Shown: in pieces, positions 11,555 to 19,332 of the stretch
How positions within the stretch are numbered: the stretch's first letter is position 1
How the letters are laid out: every line of letters starts with the position of its first letter
From: Myroides sp. WP-1
GTDB taxonomy: Bacteria > Bacteroidota > Bacteroidia > Flavobacteriales > Flavobacteriaceae
Direction of reading: 5' to 3'
Assembly: GCF_014145635.1 (NCBI RefSeq)
Contig: NZ_JACHTC010000002.1
Span: 124,001-188,000, forward strand
DNA length: 64,000 nucleotides
The notes under the pieces: generated by a model
Database searches by the model: none
What the model was told of the DNA's origin: nothing
Seen by the model: the letters and a program-made list of their open reading frames with translations, nothing else
Translations under genes and position numbers: made by a program

Positions 11555-11598
11555 AAAATTTAAATTAAATTTGGGAACTTTATAACTAACAACTTTTT

Positions 11599-12573
11599 AT
11601 GGGAGCGACAGTTACTACAGAAGCTACTGAAGTAAGAGGCGATGCAAGAGGGCCTCTAAACGTAAGCTACGGTAAAATGATGATGTGGTACTTCATATTA
11701 TCAGATTCATTAACATTTTGTGGATTCCTTGTAGGATACGGTTTTACAAGATACAAGTTTATGGATACTTGGCCGATTGCTGACGAGGTGTTTAACCACT
11801 TTCCTTTTTTACACGGGGTAGATGCACCGATGTATTATGTGGCCTTAATGACCTTCATTCTTATTTTCTCATCGGTAACGATGGTATTAGCAGTTGATGC
11901 TGGTCATCAAATGAAGAGAAAAAAGGTGGCAACGTATATGTTTTTAACAATCTTAGGTGGTTTAGTGTTCATCGGATCACAAGCTTGGGAGTGGAAAAAC
12001 TTTATTAACGGTTCTTACGGAGCTGTAGAAACTAGAGGAGGATCTATTTTACAGTTCGTTGGAGAAGACGGAAAACAAATCGCTTTATCAGAATTTGCCG
12101 TTGTTGATCCAAACAGAAACGATGCTACATTAACTAGAGCAAAAGCAACTTGGTTCGTTAAAGGACCTAGCCAACCGACTTATTCGTTAGCTGAAGTTCA
12201 AGCTGGTTTTGAAGCAAATCCAACAATTAGAATTAGAACACAAAATACAACAGACGCAAAACACAAAGAAATTCTTACTAGAGAAGCTTCTGTGGAGCGC
12301 TTGAAAGATGCTGTATTAGTGGTAGAAGGTGCTAACCTTATCCGCAACGAGTACGGACATAAAACATTCGCTGATTTCTTCTTCTTTATTACTGGTTTCC
12401 ACGGATTCCACGTATGTACAGGTATCTTAATCAACATTATTATTTTCTTTAATGTGTTATTAGGTACGTATGACAGAAGAGGTTCATACGAAATGGTTGA
12501 AAAAGGAGGATTATATTGGCACTTCGTAGATTTAGTATGGGTGTTCGTATTTACATTCTTCTATTTAGTTTAA
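11599..12573 (+). CDS. Cytochrome c oxidase subunit III, long form with an internal insertion
   Basis: This 324-residue protein is a second subunit III. The N-terminal half carries MMMWYFILSDSLTFCGFLVGYGFTRYK and LMTFILIFSSVTMVLAVDAG helices; the C-terminal half carries the family block FITGFHGFHVCTGILINII and the final WHFVDLVWVFVFTFFYL. Between WEWKNFINGSYG (about residue 142) and NEYGHKTFADFFFF (about 250) lies a hydrophilic stretch of about 110 residues that the short neighbour lacks. The stretch has no cysteine or histidine cluster to suggest a metal site. It probably forms an extramembrane loop. A possible -7 box (TAAATTTG) lies at 11566-11573. Confidence 0.88.
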   Translation: MGATVTTEATEVRGDARGPLNVSYGKMMMWYFILSDSLTFCGFLVGYGFTRYKFMDTWPIADEVFNHFPFLHGVDAPMYYVALMTFILIFSSVTMVLAVDAGHQMKRKKVATYMFLTILGGLVFIGSQAWEWKNFINGSYGAVETRGGSILQFVGEDGKQIALSEFAVVDPNRNDATLTRAKATWFVKGPSQPTYSLAEVQAGFEANPTIRIRTQNTTDAKHKEILTREASVERLKDAVLVVEGANLIRNEYGHKTFADFFFFITGFHGFHVCTGILINIIIFFNVLLGTYDRRGSYEMVEKGGLYWHFVDLVWVFVFTFFYLV

Positions 12574-12595
12574 TGTTATAAAATAGTATTTGATT

Positions 12596-12955
12596 ATGGC
12601 AGCAGAAGCAACAGCACATCACTCAAACGCAAAGAAAATCTGGAAAGTATTCTTTATCTTATCTGCAATTACAATTGTAGAGGTTGTATTGGGAATCTTT
12701 AAACCAGAAAGTATACACCATGTACACATCTTTGGTCTAAGTTTGTTAAATTATATCTTCATTGTTTTAACAATTTGGAAAGCGTACTACATCATGTGGT
12801 CGTTCATGCACTTAGAACAAGAAAAAACAGCATTTAGATGGACCGTAGCAGGAGTTCTAGCATTCTTGTGTGTTTATTTAATTACGCTAGTGTTGATCGA
12901 AGGAAACTACGTTTATGAGGTTTTCCAAAACGCACAATATAAGTGGATATTTTAA
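12596..12955 (+). CDS. Cytochrome c oxidase subunit IV, bacterial type
   Basis: This 119-residue protein matches the prokaryotic subunit IV family: a short N-terminus (HHSNAKKIWKVFFILSAIT) and three membrane helices (about residues 16-34, 48-70 and 83-103), with the typical MWSFMHLEQEKTAFRW loop between helices two and three. A TTG two codons upstream (12590) is also possible, but ATG at 12596 gives the natural MAAEATAHHSN start. It follows the long subunit III by 22 bp and is the last gene before a strong terminator, so ctaB-cox3-cox3-cox4 likely form one transcript. Confidence 0.85.
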   Translation: MAAEATAHHSNAKKIWKVFFILSAITIVEVVLGIFKPESIHHVHIFGLSLLNYIFIVLTIWKAYYIMWSFMHLEQEKTAFRWTVAGVLAFLCVYLITLVLIEGNYVYEVFQNAQYKWIF

Positions 12956-12973
12956 TAAGTTATTATAAATTAA

Positions 12974-13000
12974 AAGGCGGTTTATTAACCGCCTTTTTTT
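12974..13000 (+). terminator. Rho-independent terminator after oxidase subunit IV
   Basis: A 9-bp stem (AAGGCGGTT / AACCGCCTT) with a TATT loop is followed by a T run. It separates the oxidase structural genes from the assembly-type genes downstream. Confidence 0.9.
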
Positions 13001-13032
13001 ATTTTTGTCTAGCTATTTAATTTATTTGTAAA

Positions 13033-13689
13033 GTGAAAAAATATATCATACTCGTTTTGCTCTTTATCATGCCGATTTGTGCATATCTGTTTTTCGCTAC
13101 AGGAGTGAATCAGTTTCAACGATTACCCATCATTAGCGAAAATGTAAATGAATTGCCAATAGGCGAAACTTCTTTGGGGAAACAACCCGTTTTAGAAGGA
13201 CGTATCACTGTTTTAGGGTTTCCTGGTGCCCATTTGTACAAAGACCGCGGTGATGCTTTTAATCTCAACCAAAAAATATACAACCGCTATAAAGACTTCG
13301 ACGATTTTCAGCTAGTCATGGTTCTGCCTAAAGGCTCTGAAGAACAAGCGAAGAAAGTTGTAGAAGATCTGGCTCCCATTTCGGATATGTCCAACTGGAA
13401 TTACCTCTTTTTAGAACCAGCAGAAATTCAAACCTTTTATAAAAGTTTAGGATTAGCTGGTAAACTAGATGATGATTTGGCTAGTATTAATGTATACATT
13501 ATCGACAAAGACAAAAATCTTAGAGGTAGAAAAGGTAAGAATAAAGCAGGTGAGTTGGAGTATAAAGAAGGATATTCTACTATTTCGGCTGCAGAATTAC
13601 ACAACGATATGATGGACGACATGAAAGTGGTACTAGCAGAATATCGATTGGCATTGAAAAAGTATGAACGCATTAAAAAGACAGAGTAG
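13033..13689 (+). CDS. Membrane-anchored thioredoxin-like protein without cysteines (unknown function)
   Basis: I do not recognise a named family. The 218-residue protein starts at a GTG, has one N-terminal membrane segment (residues 3-22), and then a soluble domain of alternating strands and helices. The pattern GRITVLGFPGAHLYKDRGDAFNLNQKIYNRY, LVMVLPKGSEEQAKKVVEDL, then NVYIIDKDKNLRGRKGK resembles the thioredoxin fold of SCO/peroxiredoxin proteins, but no CxxC or CxxxC motif is present. The only cysteine is in the anchor. It ends 2 bp before the SCO gene, so it is co-expressed with it. I infer an accessory or structural role in oxidase copper-site assembly, but this rests on position only. 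Confidence 0.6.
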   Translation: MKKYIILVLLFIMPICAYLFFATGVNQFQRLPIISENVNELPIGETSLGKQPVLEGRITVLGFPGAHLYKDRGDAFNLNQKIYNRYKDFDDFQLVMVLPKGSEEQAKKVVEDLAPISDMSNWNYLFLEPAEIQTFYKSLGLAGKLDDDLASINVYIIDKDKNLRGRKGKNKAGELEYKEGYSTISAAELHNDMMDDMKVVLAEYRLALKKYERIKKTE

Positions 13690-13691
13690 TT

Positions 13692-14315
13692 ATGAAAGAT
13701 AAATCGTATATCTGGATTTCCTTAGTAGTTTTAGTTTTTGGTATTTGGGCTGTGCCTAAAATCATTAAAAAATTTGAAAAATCAGACTTGTTTGTGATTG
13801 GTCAAGCGCCACAGTTTGAATTAGTAGATCAAAACAACAAGACAATTAACAACGCGAGTTATAAAGGAAAAGTTTATGTGGTAGAGTTTTTCTTTGCTAA
13901 TTGTCCGACGATCTGTCCGATTATGAATCAGAACATGTTGAAATTACAAGATACTTTTCGCCCTCATATGGACTTTGGAATAGCTTCTATTACTATCGAT
14001 CCTACTAACGATACAGTTGAGGCATTGCATGCTCACGCAGCAGACTTAGGGGTGAAAATTCCTTATTGGCATATGCTAACGGGTGATGCGAAATATATTT
14101 ATGATTTAGCAGGTAAATTCAATTTGTATACCGGAGTTAATCCAGAAGCTCCAGGAGGGTTTGAACATTCAGGATTATTTGCCTTGATTGATAAGGAGGG
14201 TAATATCAGATGTAGAACAGATGAACAAGGAAACCCTATTTTATACTATGATGGTACATCAGACGAAGGAGTGAAATGGATCAAAGAGGATATTAAATTA
14301 TTGTTAGAGGAATAA
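13692..14315 (+). CDS. SCO1/SenC family copper chaperone
   Basis: This 207-residue protein has an N-terminal anchor (residues 6-23) and a thioredoxin-fold domain facing the periplasm. The copper ligands of the SCO family are present: Cys71 and Cys75 in ANCPTICPIM, and His159 in FEHSGLFALID. SCO proteins deliver or reduce copper for the CuA centre of oxidase subunit II. The preceding gene ends 2 bp upstream and DUF420 starts 3 bp downstream, which makes a tight operon. Length is typical. Confidence 0.93.
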   Translation: MKDKSYIWISLVVLVFGIWAVPKIIKKFEKSDLFVIGQAPQFELVDQNNKTINNASYKGKVYVVEFFFANCPTICPIMNQNMLKLQDTFRPHMDFGIASITIDPTNDTVEALHAHAADLGVKIPYWHMLTGDAKYIYDLAGKFNLYTGVNPEAPGGFEHSGLFALIDKEGNIRCRTDEQGNPILYYDGTSDEGVKWIKEDIKLLLEE

Positions 14316-14318
14316 GAC

Positions 14319-14864
14319 ATGGAAAACTATAAAGAATTAGAGCAAAAGTACACCAAGTGGATTTGGATCTTGTCAATTACAATACCTGTAGTCGTGGCCA
14401 TTCTATTTGGCGTTAATTTGCAAAAACTAGGATATGATGTTCAACCGTTGAGTTTTTTACCACCGATTTACGCTACGATTAACGGTATTACAGCTGTTTT
14501 GTTAGTTTGGGCGGTAGCTGCTATCAAAAAGGGAAACAAAGCCTTGCACGAGCGTTTAATCAAGTTGTGTATCGCTTGTTCAGTTGCGTTTCTAGCGATG
14601 TATGTCGCGTATCACATGACGTCAATTGAAACTAAATACGGTGGAGAAGGATGGATGCGTTATGCGTATTTCTTTATCCTAATTAGCCATATTCTCTTGT
14701 CTATCATCATCATCCCTTTTGTATTAATTACGTTTGTACGTGGGATCTCAGGTTCGTATCAACGCCATAAAAAATTGGCGAGAATTACTTATCCAATGTG
14801 GTTGTACGTTGCTGTAACGGGCGTGATCGTATACTTGATGATTTCACCTTATTACGTAAATTAG
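14319..14864 (+). CDS. DUF420 family membrane protein
   Basis: This 181-residue protein has five predicted membrane segments at about residues 15-34, 50-70, 82-100, 115-137 and 157-175. The stretches LPPIYATINGITAVLLVWA, AYHMTS and RYAYFFILISHILLSIII, with membrane histidines, match DUF420, a family that sits with cytochrome oxidase and SCO genes in many bacteria. Its biochemical role is not established; the context suggests oxidase assembly or heme/copper handling. It is packed between SCO (3 bp) and a small CxxC protein (6 bp). Confidence 0.85.
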   Translation: MENYKELEQKYTKWIWILSITIPVVVAILFGVNLQKLGYDVQPLSFLPPIYATINGITAVLLVWAVAAIKKGNKALHERLIKLCIACSVAFLAMYVAYHMTSIETKYGGEGWMRYAYFFILISHILLSIIIIPFVLITFVRGISGSYQRHKKLARITYPMWLYVAVTGVIVYLMISPYYVN

Positions 14865-14870
14865 AACACT

Positions 14871-15092
14871 ATGAAGAAGATTGGTTTTTTAGTTGCTTTT
14901 TTTATTTTGGCCTCAGCACAAACTGCAGTAGCACAATGTGCCATGTGTAGAGCCGTGCTCGAAACTGAAGATGGAGGTGTCAAAGCAGAAGCCGTAAATG
15001 ACGGTATTGTTTACTTAATGATTTTCCCTTATTTACTCGTGGGATTTGCTTTGTACTTTAGCTACAAAGTGTACAAAAAGAAGAAGAGTTAA
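14871..15092 (+). CDS. Small membrane protein with a CxxC motif (unknown function)
   Basis: This 73-residue protein begins with a signal peptide (MKKIGFLVAFFILASAQTAVAQ). Directly after it comes CAMCRAVLE, a CxxC pair placed just outside the membrane, then a polar stretch of about 20 residues and one membrane helix (IVYLMIFPYLLVGFALYFSY) ending in a lysine-rich cytoplasmic tail. It is the last gene of the SCO-DUF420 operon and is followed by a terminator. The position and cysteine pair suggest a redox or copper-related role in oxidase maturation, but that is inference; the product is unnamed. Confidence 0.7.
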   Translation: MKKIGFLVAFFILASAQTAVAQCAMCRAVLETEDGGVKAEAVNDGIVYLMIFPYLLVGFALYFSYKVYKKKKS

Positions 15093-15108
15093 TAGTATAT
15101 AATACGAG

Positions 15109-15133
15109 AACCGCCATGAAAGGCGGTTTTTTT
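15109..15133 (+). terminator. Rho-independent terminator after the SCO operon
   Basis: A 7-bp stem (AACCGCC / GGCGGTT) with a 6-nt loop is followed by a T run, 17 bp after the small CxxC gene. Confidence 0.9.
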
Positions 15134-15195
15134 ATTACCTTTAATGTAACAATTAGAGTAAGGCTTCGTCTTATTGTTTAGCTAATTACATTGCA

Positions 15196-16629
15196 ATGAA
15201 TTCAACTAAAAATTACTTCTCCACCTTGTTTCTACTGTTGATGGTATCTGCCTTCGCACAGGATAAACAGTGGACTTTGGATGAGTGTATTTCACATGCC
15301 ATCGTGCACAATATAAGTGTTAAGCAAATTGAAATTAACGAACAAAATAAAAGCGTTAATTTAGAATTGGCAAAATACGATTTTCTTCCCGTGGTTAGCG
15401 CCAATGCAAACCACTCGTGGACATTAGTCGATCAACCGGATCCGCAAACGGGTGTGATTGGGCAACGTACATTACAGGAATCTACCGTAGGATTGAGTGT
15501 GGGCATCGATATCATTGATGGATTGCAAAAACAAAAAAAGTTAGCTAAAGCTCGTTTAGAACACATTGCATCCGTTTATCAAATACAAAAAATAAAAGAA
15601 GATATTGCCTTGTCTGTGATTAATTCTTACCTGCAAATTATCTTCAATAAAGAATTGGTTCATACCAATCAAGTGCAGTTGGCGTATGATCAAGCAGAGG
15701 AAGAGCGTGTACAAGCGCTTGTTGATGCGGGAGTAGTTCCTGCAGGAGATTTACTCGACGTTAAAGCTACTGTCGCTTCTTCCAATCAGCGATTAATCAG
15801 CTCACAGAATGAACTTGTAATCGCAAAATTAAACTTAGCACAACTCTTGCAAATTCGCGATTATGAAAGCTTTGACGTTATCGATACGGATTATCAAGTA
15901 GAAGAATCAGAATTGATGATCTACAGTCCTCAAGATATTGCTATTCGCGCTTTTGAATCGCTAACAAATATTAAAACAGCAGAACTCAACGTACAGTTGG
16001 CTGAAAAAAATGTTCAAATTAGCAAAGGTGCATACTATCCAAAACTGACAGGTTTTTATAACTTCGGATCGAATATCAGTTACCAAGATCGCATTGTAGG
16101 AAGTCGTCCATCTGGACAAATGGATCAAGTTGGTGTAGTGGAAGGTTCTGGTCAACGGGTGATGCGTCAAGGACAGATGAACGTTTACGGCGGACCAGAG
16201 TCGTTCTTTAGACAATTTGATAACAACAAAAATTCAGTCTTCGGATTGAGTTTGTCTATTCCGATTTTTAATGGAATGAAAGCCAGAAAAACAGTACAAC
16301 TAAATCAACTGGCTTTAGAACAAATGCAGTATGAAAAAGAAGCCGAGGAACTTAAATTGGAACAGTTGGTTTTCAAAGCTTATACCGATACGAAGAGTTC
16401 TTATCAAAGTTATGAAGCGAGTGTTGTAACCTTAGAATCGCGTGAGAAATCCCTAGAGTATGCCAGAGCGCGTTATGCCGTTGGATTGATTAATATCTTC
16501 GAATTGAATCAAAACCAAAATTTGTACGTAACAGCTCAATCTAATGTACTCAAAGCAAAATACGATTACATTTTTAAGAATAGAATTTTAGAATACTACT
16601 TTGGAGTTCCCTTGTTTAAAAGAAATTAA
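15196..16629 (+). CDS. TolC family outer-membrane efflux protein
   Basis: This 477-residue protein has a signal peptide ending in AFAQ (residue 22) and the two repeated outer-membrane-efflux units of TolC, rich in long helices: WTLDECISHAIVHNISVKQIEIN near residue 26 and the second half from about residue 250 (LTNIKTAELNVQLAEKNVQISKGAYYPKLTGFY). Trimers form the outer-membrane duct for export pumps. It lies 3 bp before an HlyD-type adaptor, so the two probably act together. No inner-membrane pump gene is next to them; the partner must be encoded elsewhere. A TTACATTG close to a -7 box lies just upstream of the start. Confidence 0.92.
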   Translation: MNSTKNYFSTLFLLLMVSAFAQDKQWTLDECISHAIVHNISVKQIEINEQNKSVNLELAKYDFLPVVSANANHSWTLVDQPDPQTGVIGQRTLQESTVGLSVGIDIIDGLQKQKKLAKARLEHIASVYQIQKIKEDIALSVINSYLQIIFNKELVHTNQVQLAYDQAEEERVQALVDAGVVPAGDLLDVKATVASSNQRLISSQNELVIAKLNLAQLLQIRDYESFDVIDTDYQVEESELMIYSPQDIAIRAFESLTNIKTAELNVQLAEKNVQISKGAYYPKLTGFYNFGSNISYQDRIVGSRPSGQMDQVGVVEGSGQRVMRQGQMNVYGGPESFFRQFDNNKNSVFGLSLSIPIFNGMKARKTVQLNQLALEQMQYEKEAEELKLEQLVFKAYTDTKSSYQSYEASVVTLESREKSLEYARARYAVGLINIFELNQNQNLYVTAQSNVLKAKYDYIFKNRILEYYFGVPLFKRN

Positions 16630-16632
16630 ATT

Positions 16633-17883
16633 ATGAAAAAGAAATATATATTTATCGTTTTAGCTGTTGTCATAGTCCTGTTTCTTGTGGTAAATTTCTT
16701 TCGAGGAAAGGATGATTCGATTGTAGTAGAATGGGCAACTATTAATGAAATCAATTTAGTAGAGACAGTTTCGGGAACAGGAAAAATTCAACCTGAAATT
16801 GAGATTAAAATAACGCCAGAAGTATCTGGAGAAATCATAAATTTGCCAGTCAAAGAAGGACAAGTTGTAAATAAAGGGGATTTGCTCGTTGTGATCAATC
16901 CCAATTTATACGAATCTAACTTGGATCGCATGGTGGCTATGCTCTCAACAAGTAAAGCTGGATTAGAACAAGCAGAAGCGCAATTGAAAGAAACGAAAGC
17001 TTCTTTTGCTCGAAACAAAACGCTGTTTGAAAAGGGAGTTATTTCAGGTTCTGAATGGGATCAAGTGGTGCGTTCTTATGAGGTAGCCAAAGCGAATAAA
17101 AACTCAGCTTTTTACAATGTAGAAAGTTCTAGAGCAGCCGTAGAAGAAGCAAAAGTAAATTTGTTGAAAACAACAATTTACGCTCCAAGTGCTGGAACCA
17201 TTTCTCGCGTAGATGTTGAACTGGGAGAACGCGTTTTGGGAACGCAACAGATGGCCGGTACAGAACTGTTGCGTGTGGCTAATTTAAACAGCATGGAGGT
17301 TGAAGTAAACATTAATGAAAATGACATTGTCAAAGTAAAAGTTGGCGATGAAACAAAGATTAGCGTAGATGCTTTTTTGAAAAAGGAATTTAAAGGGGTT
17401 GTTACTAGTATTTCCAATTCTGCATCGAATCAGACACTTTCAGCGGACCAAGTGACAACGTTCAAAGTGAAAATAAAAATTTTACGTGAATCGTATGAAG
17501 ATTTACTCGATGGTAAATTAGAAGATTATTCTCCTTTTAGACCAGGAATGACTGCTGTGGTAGATATTATTACACACGTCAAGAATAAAGTGGTTGCCGC
17601 TCCAATTAGTGCGGTAGTTATGCGTAGCCCCAATGATACTTTGGATACCTCATTAGCCAACCAAAGTGTACAGACATCTGAGGTGTTGAAAGAAGCTGTA
17701 TTCGTAAATGCGGATGGTATTGCCAAATTGCGCTTTGTGAAAACAGGAATTCAAGATGATAAAAACATTGAAATTGTGCAAGGTTTGAAAAAGGGAGATG
17801 TGATTATTACAGGACCTTATTCGACAGTTAGTAAGACCTTGAAACACAACGATAAGATTAAGAAAGAAGAAACGAAAGAATGA
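16633..17883 (+). CDS. HlyD/MacA-type periplasmic adaptor subunit
   Basis: This 416-residue membrane-fusion protein has an N-terminal anchor (residues 5-22), then a lipoyl-like half (about residues 45-85, EIKITPEVSGEIINLPVKEGQVV), a coiled-coil hairpin (about 90-170), the second lipoyl half (TTIYAPSAGTISRVDVELGERV) and beta-barrel domains to the C-terminus (GLKKGDVIITGP). It links an inner-membrane pump to TolC. The order of domains suits MacA-like adaptors that work with MacB-type ABC permeases. It follows tolC by 3 bp and overlaps tsaB by 4 bases (ATGA), so tsaB is translated from the same message. Confidence 0.9.
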   Translation: MKKKYIFIVLAVVIVLFLVVNFFRGKDDSIVVEWATINEINLVETVSGTGKIQPEIEIKITPEVSGEIINLPVKEGQVVNKGDLLVVINPNLYESNLDRMVAMLSTSKAGLEQAEAQLKETKASFARNKTLFEKGVISGSEWDQVVRSYEVAKANKNSAFYNVESSRAAVEEAKVNLLKTTIYAPSAGTISRVDVELGERVLGTQQMAGTELLRVANLNSMEVEVNINENDIVKVKVGDETKISVDAFLKKEFKGVVTSISNSASNQTLSADQVTTFKVKIKILRESYEDLLDGKLEDYSPFRPGMTAVVDIITHVKNKVVAAPISAVVMRSPNDTLDTSLANQSVQTSEVLKEAVFVNADGIAKLRFVKTGIQDDKNIEIVQGLKKGDVIITGPYSTVSKTLKHNDKIKKEETKE

Positions 17884-18557
17884 TTGTACTATTGAATGTA
17901 GAGACGGCAACAAAGAATTGTTCTGTCTCTTTGTCTGTAGATGGGACACAAGTAGGAATGAAAGAAATCGCAGAAGAGAATTTCTCTCATGCAGAAAAAC
18001 TACACGTATTTATCGAAGAGCTTTTGAAAGAAAATGGTTTTAGCATGAAAAATTTAAGTGCTATTGCTGTGAGTCAAGGTCCTGGATCTTATACAGGATT
18101 GCGTATCGGGGTATCTTCGGTTAAAGGATTGTGTTACGGATTGAACATCCCAATGATTGCTATCGATACGCTACAAATAATCGCGAAGCAATTGCAAGTA
18201 ACAAGCGGATGGATTATCCCAATGATTGACGCAAGGCGAATGGAGGTGTTTTGCGCCACTTTTTCCCATGACTGGGATCTCGTTAAGCCAATTGAAGCAA
18301 AAGTGATTGACGAGGCTTCTTTTAGCGAATTAGAAGGGGATATACCCGTTTACTTCATCGGAGATGGAGCAATGAAATGTGCGCCCGTTTTAACAGCAGC
18401 AAATTTTCACTTCTGTGAAATTATTGTTTATCCTTCTGCTAAAGAAATGGTAGCGTTAAGCTATGAAAAATATCAAGCCAAAGACTTTGTAGATGTGGCT
18501 TACTTTGAACCTTACTACTTAAAGGATTTCGTAATGCCCACAAAAAAACAGAAATAA
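17880..18557 (+). CDS. tsaB: tRNA N6-threonylcarbamoyladenosine biosynthesis protein TsaB
   Basis: This 225-residue protein belongs to the HSP70/actin-like ASKHA fold. Its N-terminal strand MIVLLNVETATKNCSVSLSVDG and the block AVSQGPGSYTGLRIGVSSVKGL near residue 62 are TsaB signatures. TsaB pairs with TsaD and TsaE to place the threonylcarbamoyl group on A37 of ANN-decoding tRNAs; it does not itself bind the metal site of TsaD. Its ATG overlaps the adaptor stop (ATGA). It converges with mscS, whose stop is only 4 bp away, and a palindrome covers both gene ends. Confidence 0.94.
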   Translation: MIVLLNVETATKNCSVSLSVDGTQVGMKEIAEENFSHAEKLHVFIEELLKENGFSMKNLSAIAVSQGPGSYTGLRIGVSSVKGLCYGLNIPMIAIDTLQIIAKQLQVTSGWIIPMIDARRMEVFCATFSHDWDLVKPIEAKVIDEASFSELEGDIPVYFIGDGAMKCAPVLTAANFHFCEIIVYPSAKEMVALSYEKYQAKDFVDVAYFEPYYLKDFVMPTKKQK

Positions 18558-18582
18558 GTGATCATAACGCATCACTTATTTC
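18551..18582. terminator. Palindrome over the ends of tsaB and mscS
   Basis: A 12-bp perfect stem (GAAATAAGTGAT / ATCACTTATTTC) with an 8-nt loop spans both stop codons of two convergent genes 4 bp apart. T/A-rich arms give a modest U tract both ways. It could serve as a bidirectional terminator inside coding sequence. Confidence 0.55.
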
Positions 18583-19329
18583 TCTTGCTTTTAATAGAAT
18601 AAAGGAATTTACTGCAGTAAAATTATCATTGTCTACCCAAACCTGAACGACATAAGTGATTTTTGTGTCGAGTAATTCCTTGATGAGAATACGAGGTTGG
18701 GGCTGTGATAAAATCTTGTCATTCGACAAAAGCTCCTCTAATAATTTTTCAATAAATAAATTGGTGTTTTTAGTGAGAGTCGTTTGAACCAATACCTCGG
18801 ATCTCCTTAAATTATTTTGCGATATATTTTTAATCTTGCTATTGGATAAAACGCCATTGGGCAAGTAAATTACGTTATTTTGATAGTTGACAATTTGAGT
18901 GGAAAAAATGTGAATGCTAATAACTTTTCCCGTTTCTCCTTGTGCTTCAATGATGTCTCCAATGCGAAAAGGCTTGAATAAAATAATCAATACTCCTCCT
19001 GCGAAGTTGCTCAATGACCCTTGTAAGGATAGACCAATAGCCAAACTCATCGCTCCGATGATTGCGACAAAAGAACTGGTTTGAATCCCCAATTTAGAAG
19101 CAATGACAACGAATAACAAGATGCGAAAACCCCAAAGTAGTACATCTAGGATAAAGCTCGAAAAAGTGGGGTCAATATTGCGTTTCGTCAGAATGCGCTT
19201 GGCAATTTTTTGAGACATTTTGATGACCCAAAGTCCTAAAGCCAAGATGAATAAAGCACCGACAATATGCGGAATATAGTCGATGAGATTCTCGATATAA
19301 GACGTGAGTAAATGATCCATTTTTTCCAT
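18562..19329 (-). CDS. Small mechanosensitive channel, MscS family
   Basis: This 255-residue protein has three N-terminal membrane helices (about residues 18-40, 58-80 and 85-108). The pore helix is glycine/alanine-rich (IIGAMSLAIGLSLQGSLSNFAGGVLIIL) and leads into the MscS middle beta domain (FRIGDIIEAQGETGKVISI). The C-terminal vestibule domain completes the family layout. Such channels open under membrane tension and protect cells from hypo-osmotic shock. It starts 3 bp after the stop of the DUF255 gene, so both share a transcript. Confidence 0.93.
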   Translation of the reverse strand: MEKMDHLLTSYIENLIDYIPHIVGALFILALGLWVIKMSQKIAKRILTKRNIDPTFSSFILDVLLWGFRILLFVVIASKLGIQTSSFVAIIGAMSLAIGLSLQGSLSNFAGGVLIILFKPFRIGDIIEAQGETGKVISIHIFSTQIVNYQNNVIYLPNGVLSNSKIKNISQNNLRRSEVLVQTTLTKNTNLFIEKLLEELLSNDKILSQPQPRILIKELLDTKITYVVQVWVDNDNFTAVNSFILLKAREISDAL

Positions 19330-19332
19330 AAT

